Source: Zingiber officinale (Eukaryota > Streptophyta > Magnoliopsida > Zingiberales > Zingiberaceae). Taken from it: a DNA stretch of 64,000 nucleotides. Positions 34,843-46,245 of this stretch are shown here, in pieces. Position numbers and translations under genes: made by a program. Under the pieces are notes generated by a model that saw only the letters and a program-made list of their open reading frames with translations, searched no databases and had not been told where the DNA came from. The first letter of the stretch is position 1. Each line of letters begins with the position of its first letter. The stretch lies in assembly GCF_018446385.1 (NCBI RefSeq), contig NC_055987.1:3780205-3844204 (forward strand), written 5' to 3'.

Positions 34843-36473
34843 TGCGCTCTTCCGTAAGCGTTGGATCGAACTATGGAGTAAACAATATCAACGGCTGATA
34901 ATTGTTGAATTTGCATTTGCCGAATAGGTCTCCGGACCTGAAACGCAAATCCAATCTCACTAATTCAAACCTTCCAGCCATAGTTCTTTTTTAAATAATT
35001 ATTCATAAAAAAAACCATAATTAATACAGGAATTTCATAACTACAGCAGTTCAAGATATCTTAAGTAGGAATTCCTAATTGCTTGCGTCATTCCTAAACA
35101 TTAAGTTACACGTTAAGTCATTCGTACAATCACAATTCATTAACCCTAAGAATCTTCATCTTGATTTGAATCTCAAATGTGAAAGTCCTTGGTCCACTAT
35201 CACTATTGTTCATGTCAGAATTATCTACACGCCTAACTCTACCTTTATTTAAGTCATGTTAGTCAATTTAGTTGATGAGTCACATAGGTGCTCCACGAAT
35301 GCTAACTTTTTGATCTATCACATAGAAGTCTTTATGGATTTAAATATTTGGGGTACAAAATTAAAAGAACTCTTAAATTTTACAAATGTCTTTTTTTTTA
35401 AATTAAAAATAAAATTAAAAATCAACGTGCTCCTTTTAGAGATTATTCTTTTTTTTTCCTTGTTATTGTAGCTGCCATGAGCACAATTTATAAGATCGTG
35501 ATTCAATGTAAATAAATTTTTTCGGAGCGGTATAATAGTTAAGATATTGGATATTGTTATATGATATCTTAGAGTCGATATTTGATTTATCCGAGTATAC
35601 CTCCTCTCATATCTTGTTATATGTACTAATGATTAATAGTCATCTATGATTTTCTTTCTTTATGTTGACCTAGAGGTGCTTTCCTACTCATATACTTAAA
35701 TGAGAGAAAATACCCAAATTTTATAATATTTAATTGATTATAATTCTATATATTCCATTTACTATAAAAGTTTCCAAGGAATCCATTATCAAAATGTTTC
35801 CAATAAAAATAGTTCCTTTTGCCAATTCGGTATTGAATCGTACAATCATAAGATACTATTAAAAATTCTTAAATTTTAATTTAATATTGGATAGAATGAT
35901 TAAAATTTAAGAATGAAGATTAAATCAATAATTTAATATTTGATTAAAATTCCTTCTAAATAGATTAAATATAATTAATAATATTAATTATAATTATAGA
36001 TTGAAACTATATATAATAAATAAATATTATTTATTTATAATTTTAATATATATATATATATATTGAGAAAGTATATTTAAATTATTTTATTTAACTTAAG
36101 AGTTGATTAATTAATTAAATATTGTTCCAATTAAAACACTAAAGTTCTATTTCACTCTCACTATACTACCCCTCACCTGCATGTCACGCCTCCCCTTTGC
36201 AAGCCACGTTAAATCTAAATTTTTCCGACTGCCATGAGAAACTTTGTGTGTCCACCTTTGCAAGCCATCGGCGCACCTTCGCTATCATTGCCTACCGATA
36301 AGGACCCCCTCTACTTTTGTTATCCGTTGACAAGGATAGCTAAAGTTCTCCAACCATCTCTGTAATGAGAAACTTCATACATCCCCCCTCGGTAAGCCAT
36401 TGGTGCCCTCTATTGTTGTTTCCCACTGACGAGGACCCCCTCCACTAGTACTACCCATCAACGAGGGTGTTAT
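34843..36473. other. Intergenic, AT-rich, ending in a tandem repeat
   Basis: No gene. The stretch contains a (TA)n run near 36047-36062. From about 36195 there is a diverged tandem repeat of about 131 bp: units start with ATGAGAAACTT at 36234 and 36365, and both carry CAAGCCAT/TAAGCCAT and AGGACCCCCTC/GAGGACCCCCTC phrases. The copia element is inserted in this repeat, and its right flank (54984 on) reads like the continuation. Confidence 0.55.
36231..36473. repeat. Diverged tandem repeat, period about 131 bp
   Basis: Two units, each with ATGAGAAACTT, (C/T)AAGCCAT and GACCCCCTCNACT landmarks in the same order. A third partial unit appears to resume past the nested transposons at 54984 (phrase TCACTGCCTACTATTGAGGA). 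Confidence 0.65.
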
Positions 36474-37234
36474 TGTTGAATACGTGTGAATGGAGAAGAG
36501 GTGGAAGAGGATAGAAGTTTCATTGTGAATGAGACTTTATTCCTACATTGAGAGTTTCATGGCATGTTGGGTGGTTTATATTGATTCACATGCATTGAGG
36601 ATGTGAACAGATGCATGGGAAGAGGCTCACTCTCACGCATGGGTGCACAGAGGGGGTGCAAATCCAGGGCTCGGATTACACTGAACCATGTTGACTCGTA
36701 TATGCGGGCATGAGCTGCGTGCGTCGAATGTCAGACTGATCGAGGCAAAATTTGAAGGTGGGTGTTTCACTGTTCGGGCAAGTAATGGTCATTAATCAAC
36801 CATTAACACTATCGTTGATTTGAGCTCCTATATAAGGAGGCTGTCGGAGGTGAGCAAATTTGTTTCAAGAAAATTACGTTAACCGCAGGCCTCGGTTTGC
36901 CCGCCCGGTCGGTCTTGCTACCCGTCCGACCGCATTGCTTGGTCGGTCTCTCTTATCCGACGACTATTTTGCCCGATCTACCTCTTTCTACCTCTCGATC
37001 GTGCTGCTTCGTCGGCCTTTCTGATATGTTGTACTCGCTCGTGCTATTCGGCCGATCAACCTGCTCTATCAACATTGTGCAGACTACCTTCATCACCTGA
37101 CAGAAATCAACCCCTACTAGCAGCCTGAGATTATCCGCTCAGGTCATCTCTATTGTAAGTTGAATTTAAATTCTGTGTAATTTTAAATTCAGCTCAGTCC
37201 CCAAAATCTCCGGTAACAGATTGTTGATCCAACA
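36474..37234 (+). repeat. 5' LTR of the old copia element
   Basis: 761 bp, from TGTTGAATACG to GATCCAACA. It carries TATATAAG at 36829-36836 and a C/G-rich stretch of GCCCGNCCGGTCGG-type repeats near 36900-37030. It is shorter than the 3' copies after the TATA box. Confidence 0.85.
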
Positions 37235-38620
37235 ATCATGAAACATGCTCGATTCTGTTGAGATGATCACAGAACGGAATGTTGAGCTGCAACAGACTCA
37301 ACACGTGTAGACCCCCTCCGCCCCGATTAGAACTATGACAATCAACCACAGAGAAAAGTTAGAGAAGTTCAGTGAACTGAGCTTCAAGAGGTGCCAACAA
37401 AAGATGTTCTTCTACCTGACCACGCTCAACCTGACTCGGTTCTTGACCGAGGACCCTCCTAAGCTTGCTGAGGATGTTGATGCGCAAACCATCAGTGCAG
37501 TGGAGACATGGACTCATTCTGAGTTCCTTTGTCGAAACTGCACCCTCAACTGCCTTGCCGACTCGCTGTACGTTGTGTATAGCATGAAAAGAATGACTAA
37601 GGAGATGTGGGAGTCCCTGGACAAGAAGTATAAGACGGAGGATGCAAGGGTCAAGAAGTCCATCGTGGGTAGATTCTTGGACTACAAGATAGTTGACTCC
37701 AAGACGGTAATCAGCCAAGTCCAGGAGCTTTAGATGATCTTGCATGAGATTCACTCAGAAGGGATGGTTCTGAGTGAAACCTTCCAGGTGGCTGCTATCA
37801 TTGAGAAATTGTCTCCCGACTGGAATGACTTCAAGAACTACCTGAAGCACAAACGAAAGAATATAAATGTGGAGAACTCATTGTTCGACTTCGTATCGAA
37901 TAAGACAACAAGAGTTCAGAGAGAAAACTGTTCTCTCAAGCTACTGTGAAAGCTAACGTGGTTGAGCATGATCAAAGCTCAAAATGGAAGAACCCTAAGT
38001 CTTCCAAGATGGGACCCAGAGAAGACATCAACAAAAAGAAATTCTCTGGGAAGTGTTTCAATTATGACCGAGTGGGTCACAAATCTTCGAAGCGCAGGAA
38101 GTCGAAAAAGAAGCAGGAGGCCAACCTGAGCGAGGGACCAGAAATGGACGACCTCTACGTTGTGGTCTCTGAGTTGAACCTGATCGGTTCAAACCCGCGG
38201 CAATGGTGGATCGATATTGGAGCCACCAAACATGTCTGCTGCAATAAGGAGCTGTTCCACAACTTTGAAGAAGCCACTGGAGACAAGTTGTTCATGGGAA
38301 ACTCAATAACCTCGGACATCATGGGCCAAGGAAAGGTGGTGCTGAAGATGACCTCGGGCAAGGACCTTACTCTGAACAATGTGATGTATGTTCTAGAGAT
38401 TTGGAAGAATCTAGTATCCAGATCACTGTTAAGCAAGCATGACTTTCGTATTATTTTTGAGTCGGACAGAATTGTATTATCTAAGAATGAAATGTTTGTA
38501 AGAAGGGTCTATGTATCTGATGGGTTGTTCAAGCTCAATCTAATGGCCATTAGGCCCAAGATAAATAAAAATAAAGGTCTTCCACTTATATGCTTGAGGC
38601 TTTATGTTTGTGGCATGGTA

Positions 38621-39555
38621 TGTTGGACCCCGTGGTAGTTTTGATGTGATCAACTAAGTTGGTTAGGTCCTGCTGTATTTGATCCATGTGTATGAGTGTG
38701 TAGGAGCTTAGGAACACAGGAAGTCGAGCGGAAGACGCAGTTAGCGAGAAGGACGGCACGGGAAGGGAGCCGACGGGCTCGGTGCATCCGAAGGACGAGA
38801 GAGCTGCGGAAGAGTACTCCGGTGGGTGTGAAGAGCGTGCACGGTGTTCGAGGGACGTGAAGCGGGGACGGAAGGCTGCTCGAGGAAAAGGCCGGGAATT
38901 GGGTTCGGGTGAGCCCTATTTCGGTTGGCCGCAATCACCCAAAAGAACGGAGCGTCGGAAGCTGGAAAAACCAAGCTGGAAAATGTGCTGCCAGCTTGGA
39001 GGCGCCTCCAGCAGGCTTGGAGGCGCCTCCATCATGAAGGTGCCTTCAACTCTGTTGAAGGCGCCTTCAACTCTGTTGAAGGCGCCTTCAACAGGTCAGA
39101 TTTGACTGTTTGCGTTGCGGATAAAGTTTTATCCGCTGACAGAGCTGAAGGCGCCTTGAACCTTGTTGGAGGTGCCTTGGACCCTCGGGATAGACTTTCC
39201 AGGAGCTATATAAAGTCCCCTAAAGCTAGGAATTCAACAACAACTCAAGCAATCAATCTGTAAGCAATTCCTAAGTAACTAGTGAGCTTCAAAAGTGTAA
39301 AAGGCTTCTCCGCCTTCAGAGAAGGAGATTTTTCTTACTGCGCTTTTTTCTACTGTCCTGGATTAACAACCTCCTTGGTTGTAACCAGGTTAAATCCTTG
39401 AGTCTTTTCTGTTCCTATTTCCTTTTCTGTTTCATTAATTTAGTTGCTGTTATTTTATTGTTGATTTAAATTCTGAGTTGAAATCCGAGGAGGGTATAGT
39501 TTGTTTTTATTTTCAGCAATTCACCCCCCTCTTGCCGGTCTCCGCTGCACTAACA
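38621..39555 (+). mobile_element. Solo LTR inside the old copia element
   Basis: 935 bp from TGTTGGACCC to CACTAACA, flanked on both sides by TGGTA (38616-38620 and 39556-39560). It has no internal region, so it is the product of LTR-LTR recombination. It contains a GGCGCC palindrome cluster (38990-39180), a TATA box TATATAAA at 39207-39214, and the terminal CACCCCCCTCTTG block common in Zingiberales-type LTRs. It sits in the pre-integrase region of the older element. Confidence 0.92.
38990..39180. repeat. GGCGCC palindrome cluster in the solo LTR
   Basis: Perfect palindromes around GGCGCC: TGGAGGCGCCTCCA at 38997-39010 and 39018-39031, and GTTGAAGGCGCCTTCAAC at 39075-39092, with degraded copies around them. 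The arms change between units (TGGA/TCCA against GTTGAA/TTCAAC) but remain complementary. The TATA box follows within about 30 bp. Confidence 0.88.
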
Positions 39556-42500
39556 TGGTAGACTAGGACATGTTAACTACGATATGTTGCATAGATTAAT
39601 AAACATGCAAAGCATACCTGTATTCCACCTTGACCCAAAACACAAGTGTGAGATTTGTGTTGAAGCGAAAATGACAAGGTCATCCTTTCAACATATTGAA
39701 AGAAGTAACGAACCACTTGACTTAATTCACACTGATGTGTGACCTAAAAGGTACGACAACACGTGGTGATAATAAATACTTCATCACTTTTGTAGATGAC
39801 AACACAAAATATTGTTATGTGTATCTTCTCAAAAGTAAGGATGAAGGTATAGAGAAATTTGCTCTCTATAAGACTGAGATTGAAAACCAACTTACTAGAA
39901 AGATTATGGTGGTTCGAAGTGACCGAGGCGGTGAATATACATCATTGTTTGTTGAGTTGTGTGCTGAACATGGGATCATACACGAAACAACAGCTCCTTA
40001 TACTCCTTAGCAAAATGGAGTTGTTGAGCGAAAGAATAAAACTGTAAAAGAGATGATGAATGCTCTTCTATTGAGCTCTAAATTGCCAGAGTCCATGTGG
40101 GGGAAGCTATGTTAATAGCTAATTACCTTTTAAATGAGGTGTCATGGAAGAAAATAGATAAGAGCCTTTATGAGTTGTGGAATGAAAAATAACCATCTTA
40201 CAAATATTTACGAATGTGGGGGTGTCTTGCCAAAGTGTTGGTGGTTGATCCGAAAAGGATTAAGATATGACCAAAGACTGTTGATTGCATATTTATTAAA
40301 TATGCACAGAACATCAGTGCATATCGATTTTATGTGTATAAGTCACACATACTGGAGATACACATGAACTCGATAATCGAATCGAGAAATGCATCTTTCT
40401 TCGAACATGTGTTTCCTTATAAGACCCGTGAGGATACTAGCTCCTCAAAACGGGCATATGAAACACAAGATGAAGATGATGATGAGGAACCTGTGGAGGT
40501 TGAGCCTAAACGGAGCAAAAGAGTTCGAGTAGAAAAATCCTATGGATCAGATTTTATCACTTTCATGTTGGAGAGTGAATCCCGAAGTTACTCAGAAGTT
40601 GTAGGCTCTTCTAATGAACCTTATTGGAGAGAGGCAATTACATCTGAGATAAAGTCTATCTTGCAAAATCACACTTGGAAACTTATGGATCTTCCTCCGG
40701 AAAGTAAACCACTAGGTTGCAAGTGGATTTTCAAGAAGAAAAAATGAAGTCAGATGAAACGATTGATAAATATAAGGTCAGATTGGTAATCAAAAGATAC
40801 TGACAATAAGAAGGCCTTGATTACTTTGATGCATATTCTCCAGTATCAAGAATAACTTCCATTAAAGTATTTTTGGCTATTGTCGCTCTATGGAATATCG
40901 AAATACATCAAATGGATGTAAAGACTGTCTTTTTAAACAGAGATTTAGAAGAGAAAATCTACATGGAGCAACCTGAGAGGTTTTTTGTGCCAGGACAGAA
41001 AAATAAGGTATGTAAGTTGGTGAAGTCATTATATATGGCTTGAAACAAACACCAAAGTAGTGACATGAAAATTTTGATAATGTCATGAAGAAATGTGGAT
41101 TCAAGATCAATAAATGTGTCTACATGGAAGTCACAGAGAGTGACTATATGATCTTGTGCCTCTATGTAAACGACATACTTATCATTGGAAATAATGATAA
41201 GATAATCAAATCCACTAAAGATATGTTAAACTCAAGATTTGACATGAAAGACATGGGACTAGCAGATGTGATTCTAGTAATCAAAATTCTTAGAATGACA
41301 GGAATACTTGTTCTTAGTCAGTCTCATTACGTGGACAAGATTCTTGAGAAATTCACCAAGGGTGATACTACGTTGGCACGAACACCGATAGATACGAGTC
41401 AACATCTATTAAAAAATTGAGGTAAAAGTATCTCTCAGATAGAGTACTCTCGAATGATTGAAAGTCTGATATACTTGATAAGTTGTATACAACCAGACTT
41501 AACCTACGCAGTAAGTAAACTGAGTAGATACACGAGTAATCCCGGTATTGAGCACCGAAAAAGGATAACAAAAGTACTGAGATATTTGAAGTATACTCGT
41601 GAATATAAACTGCACTATACGAGATATCCTGCTGTGATTAAAGGATACAACGATGCGAGTTGGATATTTGACATAAGAGACTCCAAGTCTACGAGTGGAT
41701 ATGTATTCACTTTAGGAGGTGCAGCCATTTCCTGAAAATATTCTAAGCAAATCATAATAACCAAATCCACGATAGAATCTGAGTTTGTGGCTCTTGACAA
41801 ATGTGGTAAAGATACTGAATGACTATAATAATTCTTAGAAGATATTTCTAGATGGCCGAAACTTGTGCCGACAATTTACAGATATTGCGATAGTCAATCA
41901 GCAATTGATTGGACACAGAGCCATCTGTATAATGGTAAGTCTAGACATATATATCGTAGACATAATACCATTAGACAACTACTTTCAACAGAAGTTATCA
42001 CTATTGACTATGTGAAGTCAAATGATAACGTAGCGTATCTGCTAACCAAAGGGTTAAATCAAGAGTTAGTTGCAAACTCATCACAAGGAATGAGCTTGAT
42101 GTCGTTGTCAGCGATCAGTGTAGAGGACACCCAACCTATGCAGATTGGAGATCCCAAGAATTATGTTCAAAGGGACAACTAATCTGCATTGACTAGACAT
42201 ACTGGGGGATAGCCCAATGAAACAGTGACTAGACCATGGTAAGCCGATGGACTTTTAATGATCAAGAAGAATAGATGACAATTCTTGAGGGATTACCTAT
42301 GTGAGAAAGAAGTGGAGCCGCTTCGAAAAGAATTGGAGACATAATTCTTAGAGCTTATCACAGAACCAGGCGTATTCATGGCCAAGAACGAATACACTCA
42401 TGAGAATTGAGTTGTATTAGGGAGAGTCTTGGGTGAGATTTGTCACTGCTTACATAGATGACAGTATAGTTCAAGTACATCGTGTCTACTATCAGATAGT

Positions 42501-42610
42501 AAGCAATCAGAACTTCACAAGGGAAAGTTCCAAGGGTCAAACCTACCTATCATATACTTGACTCAACTACTGAATGCTATCACATATCCTATCTCTATTC
42601 ATGTGGGGAT

Positions 42611-43206
42611 TACTGAATAGGTGTGAATAGAGAAGAGGTGGAAGAGGATAGAAGTTCTATTGTGAATGAGACTTTAGTCCCACATTAGGAGTTTCATGGT
42701 ATGTTGGTTAGTTTATATTGATTCACATGCATTGAGGATGTGAACAAATGCATGGGGAGAGACTCTCTCTCACGCGTGAATGCGCAGGGGGTGCAAATCT
42801 AGGGCCTGGATTGCACTGAACCATGTTGACTCGTGTGCGGGCACGACTTGCGCGCACCGAATGTCGGACCGATCGGGGCAAAATTTGTCCAAATGGAACA
42901 ACCAACATTTTACCACATAAACTATTGTTGATCTGAGCTCCTATATAAGGAGGCTGCGATCACAGGCAGAAGACACATAGCAACACAAGCAGAAGCTCTC
43001 CACCTTCATTCCCTCGTCCTCTGTTGTGCAACTCTTGCTCGCCAGAGTGCCCATGATAGCATTCGGGTGTCACTCAGTTCGCCGTGACCACTAGTGTTTG
43101 GTAGAAGCATAGTCAACCGTTGTATTTTAGGAAACAAACGACCAGAGTAAACCTTGAAGCACTGCCTGAGGTGAGGCGAATCTGTTTCAAGGAAACTGCG
43201 TCAATC
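42611..43206 (+). repeat. 3' LTR material, left part
   Basis: Matches the 5' LTR from its start through the TATA region, preceded by a short purine-rich GTGGGGAT tract. It is cut off at TGCGTCAATC, where the CACTA transposon begins. Confidence 0.8.
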
Positions 43207-44891
43207 CACTACTAGAAAACTAGGCTTTTGAGACAAAAATTTTAAGACAATGACAAATTTCATCTCAAATACTAAGTAATTAAGACAGTAATAATAGATG
43301 TTTCAAACTTTTACATGGAGACATTAAATTTAAGACAGTATTTAAGATTTTATCTCAAATTCAACTAAATAAGACACCTAATAAAGACGGTTAAAAATAT
43401 AATTATATAAGACATTCGAATAAGACGGTAAAAAAGTATTTGTCTTAAATCATCTTGAATATGGTTCGTCGGAACGGTCACGATAATCGTTACAAACTCT
43501 ACCGTTCAAGTTCCAATATCTTTTCACGGAACGGTCACGACACAGATCGAATATATATATATATATATATATAGAAAAATGCATGTACAAATTTATCTTA
43601 ATAAATTTTTTAAATTTATAATTTGTGTTTAGATTATTGATAACTTAAAAATTATGAAAAAATATATTAAATATTTAATAATATACTATCTTTCAATAGG
43701 CCTAGGATATATACTTATATACTGAAATAAATAATAAGTTTATTATATATCTACGTTAATATAATTAAAGGTTTTAAGTTTTTTATTTTAACATTAAATT
43801 TACATTTGTTATTATCTTTAAAGGGGTTATGTTTCTTTTGTTTCTTTCGTGAACAAAAGAGAACACGGCGACAACGAAGAGGGCGACGGAGGCAACGACG
43901 ATCTCCACGACAAATCTCATGTACTTCTTCTCTTATCTCCGTCCAACCTATTGAGATTGCCTCTCTTACTGCATCCGCCGGCGTCGAACCTGACCTGGAT
44001 TTTATTTTAGAGAAGATGGAAATCCCCTAACCTGAATTTTTTAGATCAGGTTATATAAAAGCCAAAAGCTTAATCCCAGGCGCTTGTTCTGCAATATTCG
44101 AAACCCAATTGAGTTTTTTTTTCTAAATTTGTGTTTGTTAATTTTCTTGGGTGAGACATGTTTAGGTTCTACCCACCACTAGTTTTGAATATAATCTACT
44201 TTATCGGTTGCTCTAGTCTAGATATCATTTTTCTTATGGGTAAAAGGAGTTGCATTATATCTGCCATGGGCATGTTTAGTAATTGCTATTAATGGGTATA
44301 TGGCTAAATCAATAAATCAGAATTATCTTTATTTATTTTTTGGTATAAGATCATGTGCTTGTTCAAGTATTACAACAACAACTTGCTGCCGCTCGCGCGA
44401 CCAACTCGCACCCCTGCTCCTGCCCTGCCGCACATTGCTTTGGCCATGGCTCCTGTTGTGCACATGGCCATGGGAGACTCCTACTTTTCCAAGATCACAG
44501 CGTGACCATTGTCGCGGTCAAAGCATCGCACGACAGGAGTTGGCAGTAGTGACTCCTATTCAGCTTCCTGCTTCTAGTAGCTTGAATAATTTTCTTATGT
44601 TTGATTTTTTAAAATACATTGATGTCATTTCTATTAATTTCCTTTGATTTTTCCATTCTCAAAATTTGCATTTGCATTTTCTTCATATTTTGTTGTTCTT
44701 AAATTTTGATTTCATTAATCTTTTTGATTTAATTTTGGTAACCACCGAAAAAAAATACCCTAAATCTAATTTAATCTAGGAATATATAGATAAGGCTTCA
44801 ATTAGATGGGTTAGGGATATCAAGATATGACTTCAATTGGATGTGCATTTCATCTCACCAAAGTGGTAGGACTACCACAGTCAGATCTTAG

Positions 44892-46041
44892 TGTTGGTGC
44901 GGGTAGCACTAACGGTCTAACCCAGGTTTTGATGAATGACAAATAGGTTAAGTTAGTTTTGTTGTTGTCTGACACCTTGATCAAGTGTGCAGGAAAAGTC
45001 CAGACAGGTCGACGGGCTGACCGGATGTCTGACACGAAGTCCAGCTAGGTCGACGGGCTGACTGGATAGCTGGCGAGAAGTCCAAGCTAGGTCGACGGGC
45101 TGACCGGATAGCTGGCGAGAAGTCCAAGCGGGTCGACGGGCTGACCGGACGCTTGGCGAGAAGTCCAAGCGGGTCGACGGGCTGACCGGATGCTTGGCGA
45201 GAAGTCCAGACGGGTCGACGGGCTGACCGAACGTCTGGCAGGTGAGTAAGGTAAGTCACTGGAGGGGAGTGACTGTGAGGACGCGTTCCCGGGAAGGGGA
45301 CATTAGGCGTCGATCCGACTTAGATCCATTTCGGATGTCTAAGTCGAGATCGTGACTAGATTCCGGTCTCGGAAAGACGGAATCTAATTCATACTCTTTT
45401 TAATTATGTGTTGAACTTTAACTGTGCTGACAATCTGTTTTACAGGATATACATTTGCCTCTGACTAACTTTGTTTTGCAGGAAAAGGGAGTTTTCTGGA
45501 ACAAGGTGGTCCGGGCGCCCGGAGGGGATCCGGGCGCCCGGAGGTCCAGGCGCCCGGAAGGCGAATTCTATCCAGCCGAGTCATCGCCACGTGGAGCATC
45601 ATGGTTTGTGCAGCTACGTCACATTCCAGGCGCCCGGAAGGAATCCATGCGCCCGGAACAGCATATAAAAGAAGCCCCAGGCAGGAGCTTCAGAAAATCA
45701 ATTAAGCTGAGAACTCTTCTACTGCTGGTCTTGCTGCTCGACGTTCAGTTCGACGCCAACAAAGCTCCGACACTACGCTCCGTTCTTTTCCCTTTTTGTC
45801 GGTATTTATTGTCAGTTTTCATTAGCATTCTCTGTACGGTTCTTTTGTAATCATCATTTCGAATTGCTAGTGATTGCCCAACGAAAGTGGTCAAGGACCA
45901 CGGGCCTTCGAGTAGGAGTCGTCACAGGCTCCGAACGAAGTAAAACCATTGTGTCTATTTTACTTTTCCGCTGCGTTTATACTCAATATTTTCGAATCGA
46001 TATTCACCCCCCCCCCCTCTATCGAATCTAACGGTCCTACA
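44892..46041 (+). repeat. 5' LTR of the young Sirevirus-like element
   Basis: 1150 bp, TGTTGGTGCGGG to CGGTCCTACA. In order: six-unit hairpin minisatellite, GGGCGCCCGG palindromes (about 45515-45660), TATA box TATAAAA at 45664-45670, transcribed part, C-rich tail. Confidence 0.93.
44998..45238 (+). repeat. Six-unit, ~41 bp hairpin minisatellite (5' LTR)
   Basis: Each unit reads AGTCCA-arm-GGTCGACGGGCTGACCGG-arm-TGG. Within every unit the two arms are complementary or nearly so, but arm sequence changes between units: CAGAC/GTCTG, CCAGCTA/TAGCTGG, CCAAGCG/CGCTTGG, CCAGACG/CGTCTGG. The constant core adds an inner GGTC/GACC pair. The repeat lies in U3, upstream of the promoter. Confidence 0.92.
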
Positions 46042-46043
46042 AG

Positions 46044-46055
46044 TGGTATCAGAGC
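46044..46055 (+). other. Primer binding site (initiator Met-tRNA type)
   Basis: TGGTATCAGAGC two bases after the 5' LTR end, as in most plant Ty1/copia elements. Confidence 0.92.
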
Positions 46056-46245
46056 AGGTACCGCTCTGATTTGGTGCAACCACCAATCAGACTGGGGTGA
46101 TTTTTTTTTGTTTTCAGTTTTACACTCAAAACTTGTTTATCATTTTTTTTGCAACATCAATCTAGATTTTTCTACTATTTTTCTCTTCCCGCACTACTAA
46201 TCCAAGACCAAGTCTTGGGATATTTTTTTTTCCAGTTATTTACTT

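Noticed and set aside
34063-34916. Plus-strand 252-codon and minus-strand 169-codon frames over H2B
   Set aside because: Shadow frames of the GC-rich histone gene; Leu/Gly- and Arg/Pro-rich text with no domain.
44981-45259. Minus-strand 92-codon frame with repeated RSARRPVWTSRQ text, also at 51747-52025
   Set aside because: Translation of the 41 bp hairpin minisatellite; its 41 bp period is not a multiple of three, so it is not coding.
45455-45850. 131-codon frame in the LTR, repeated at 52221-52616
   Set aside because: It spans palindromes, TATA box and transcription start of an LTR, so it cannot be a normal coding region; the identical placement only reflects the two LTRs.
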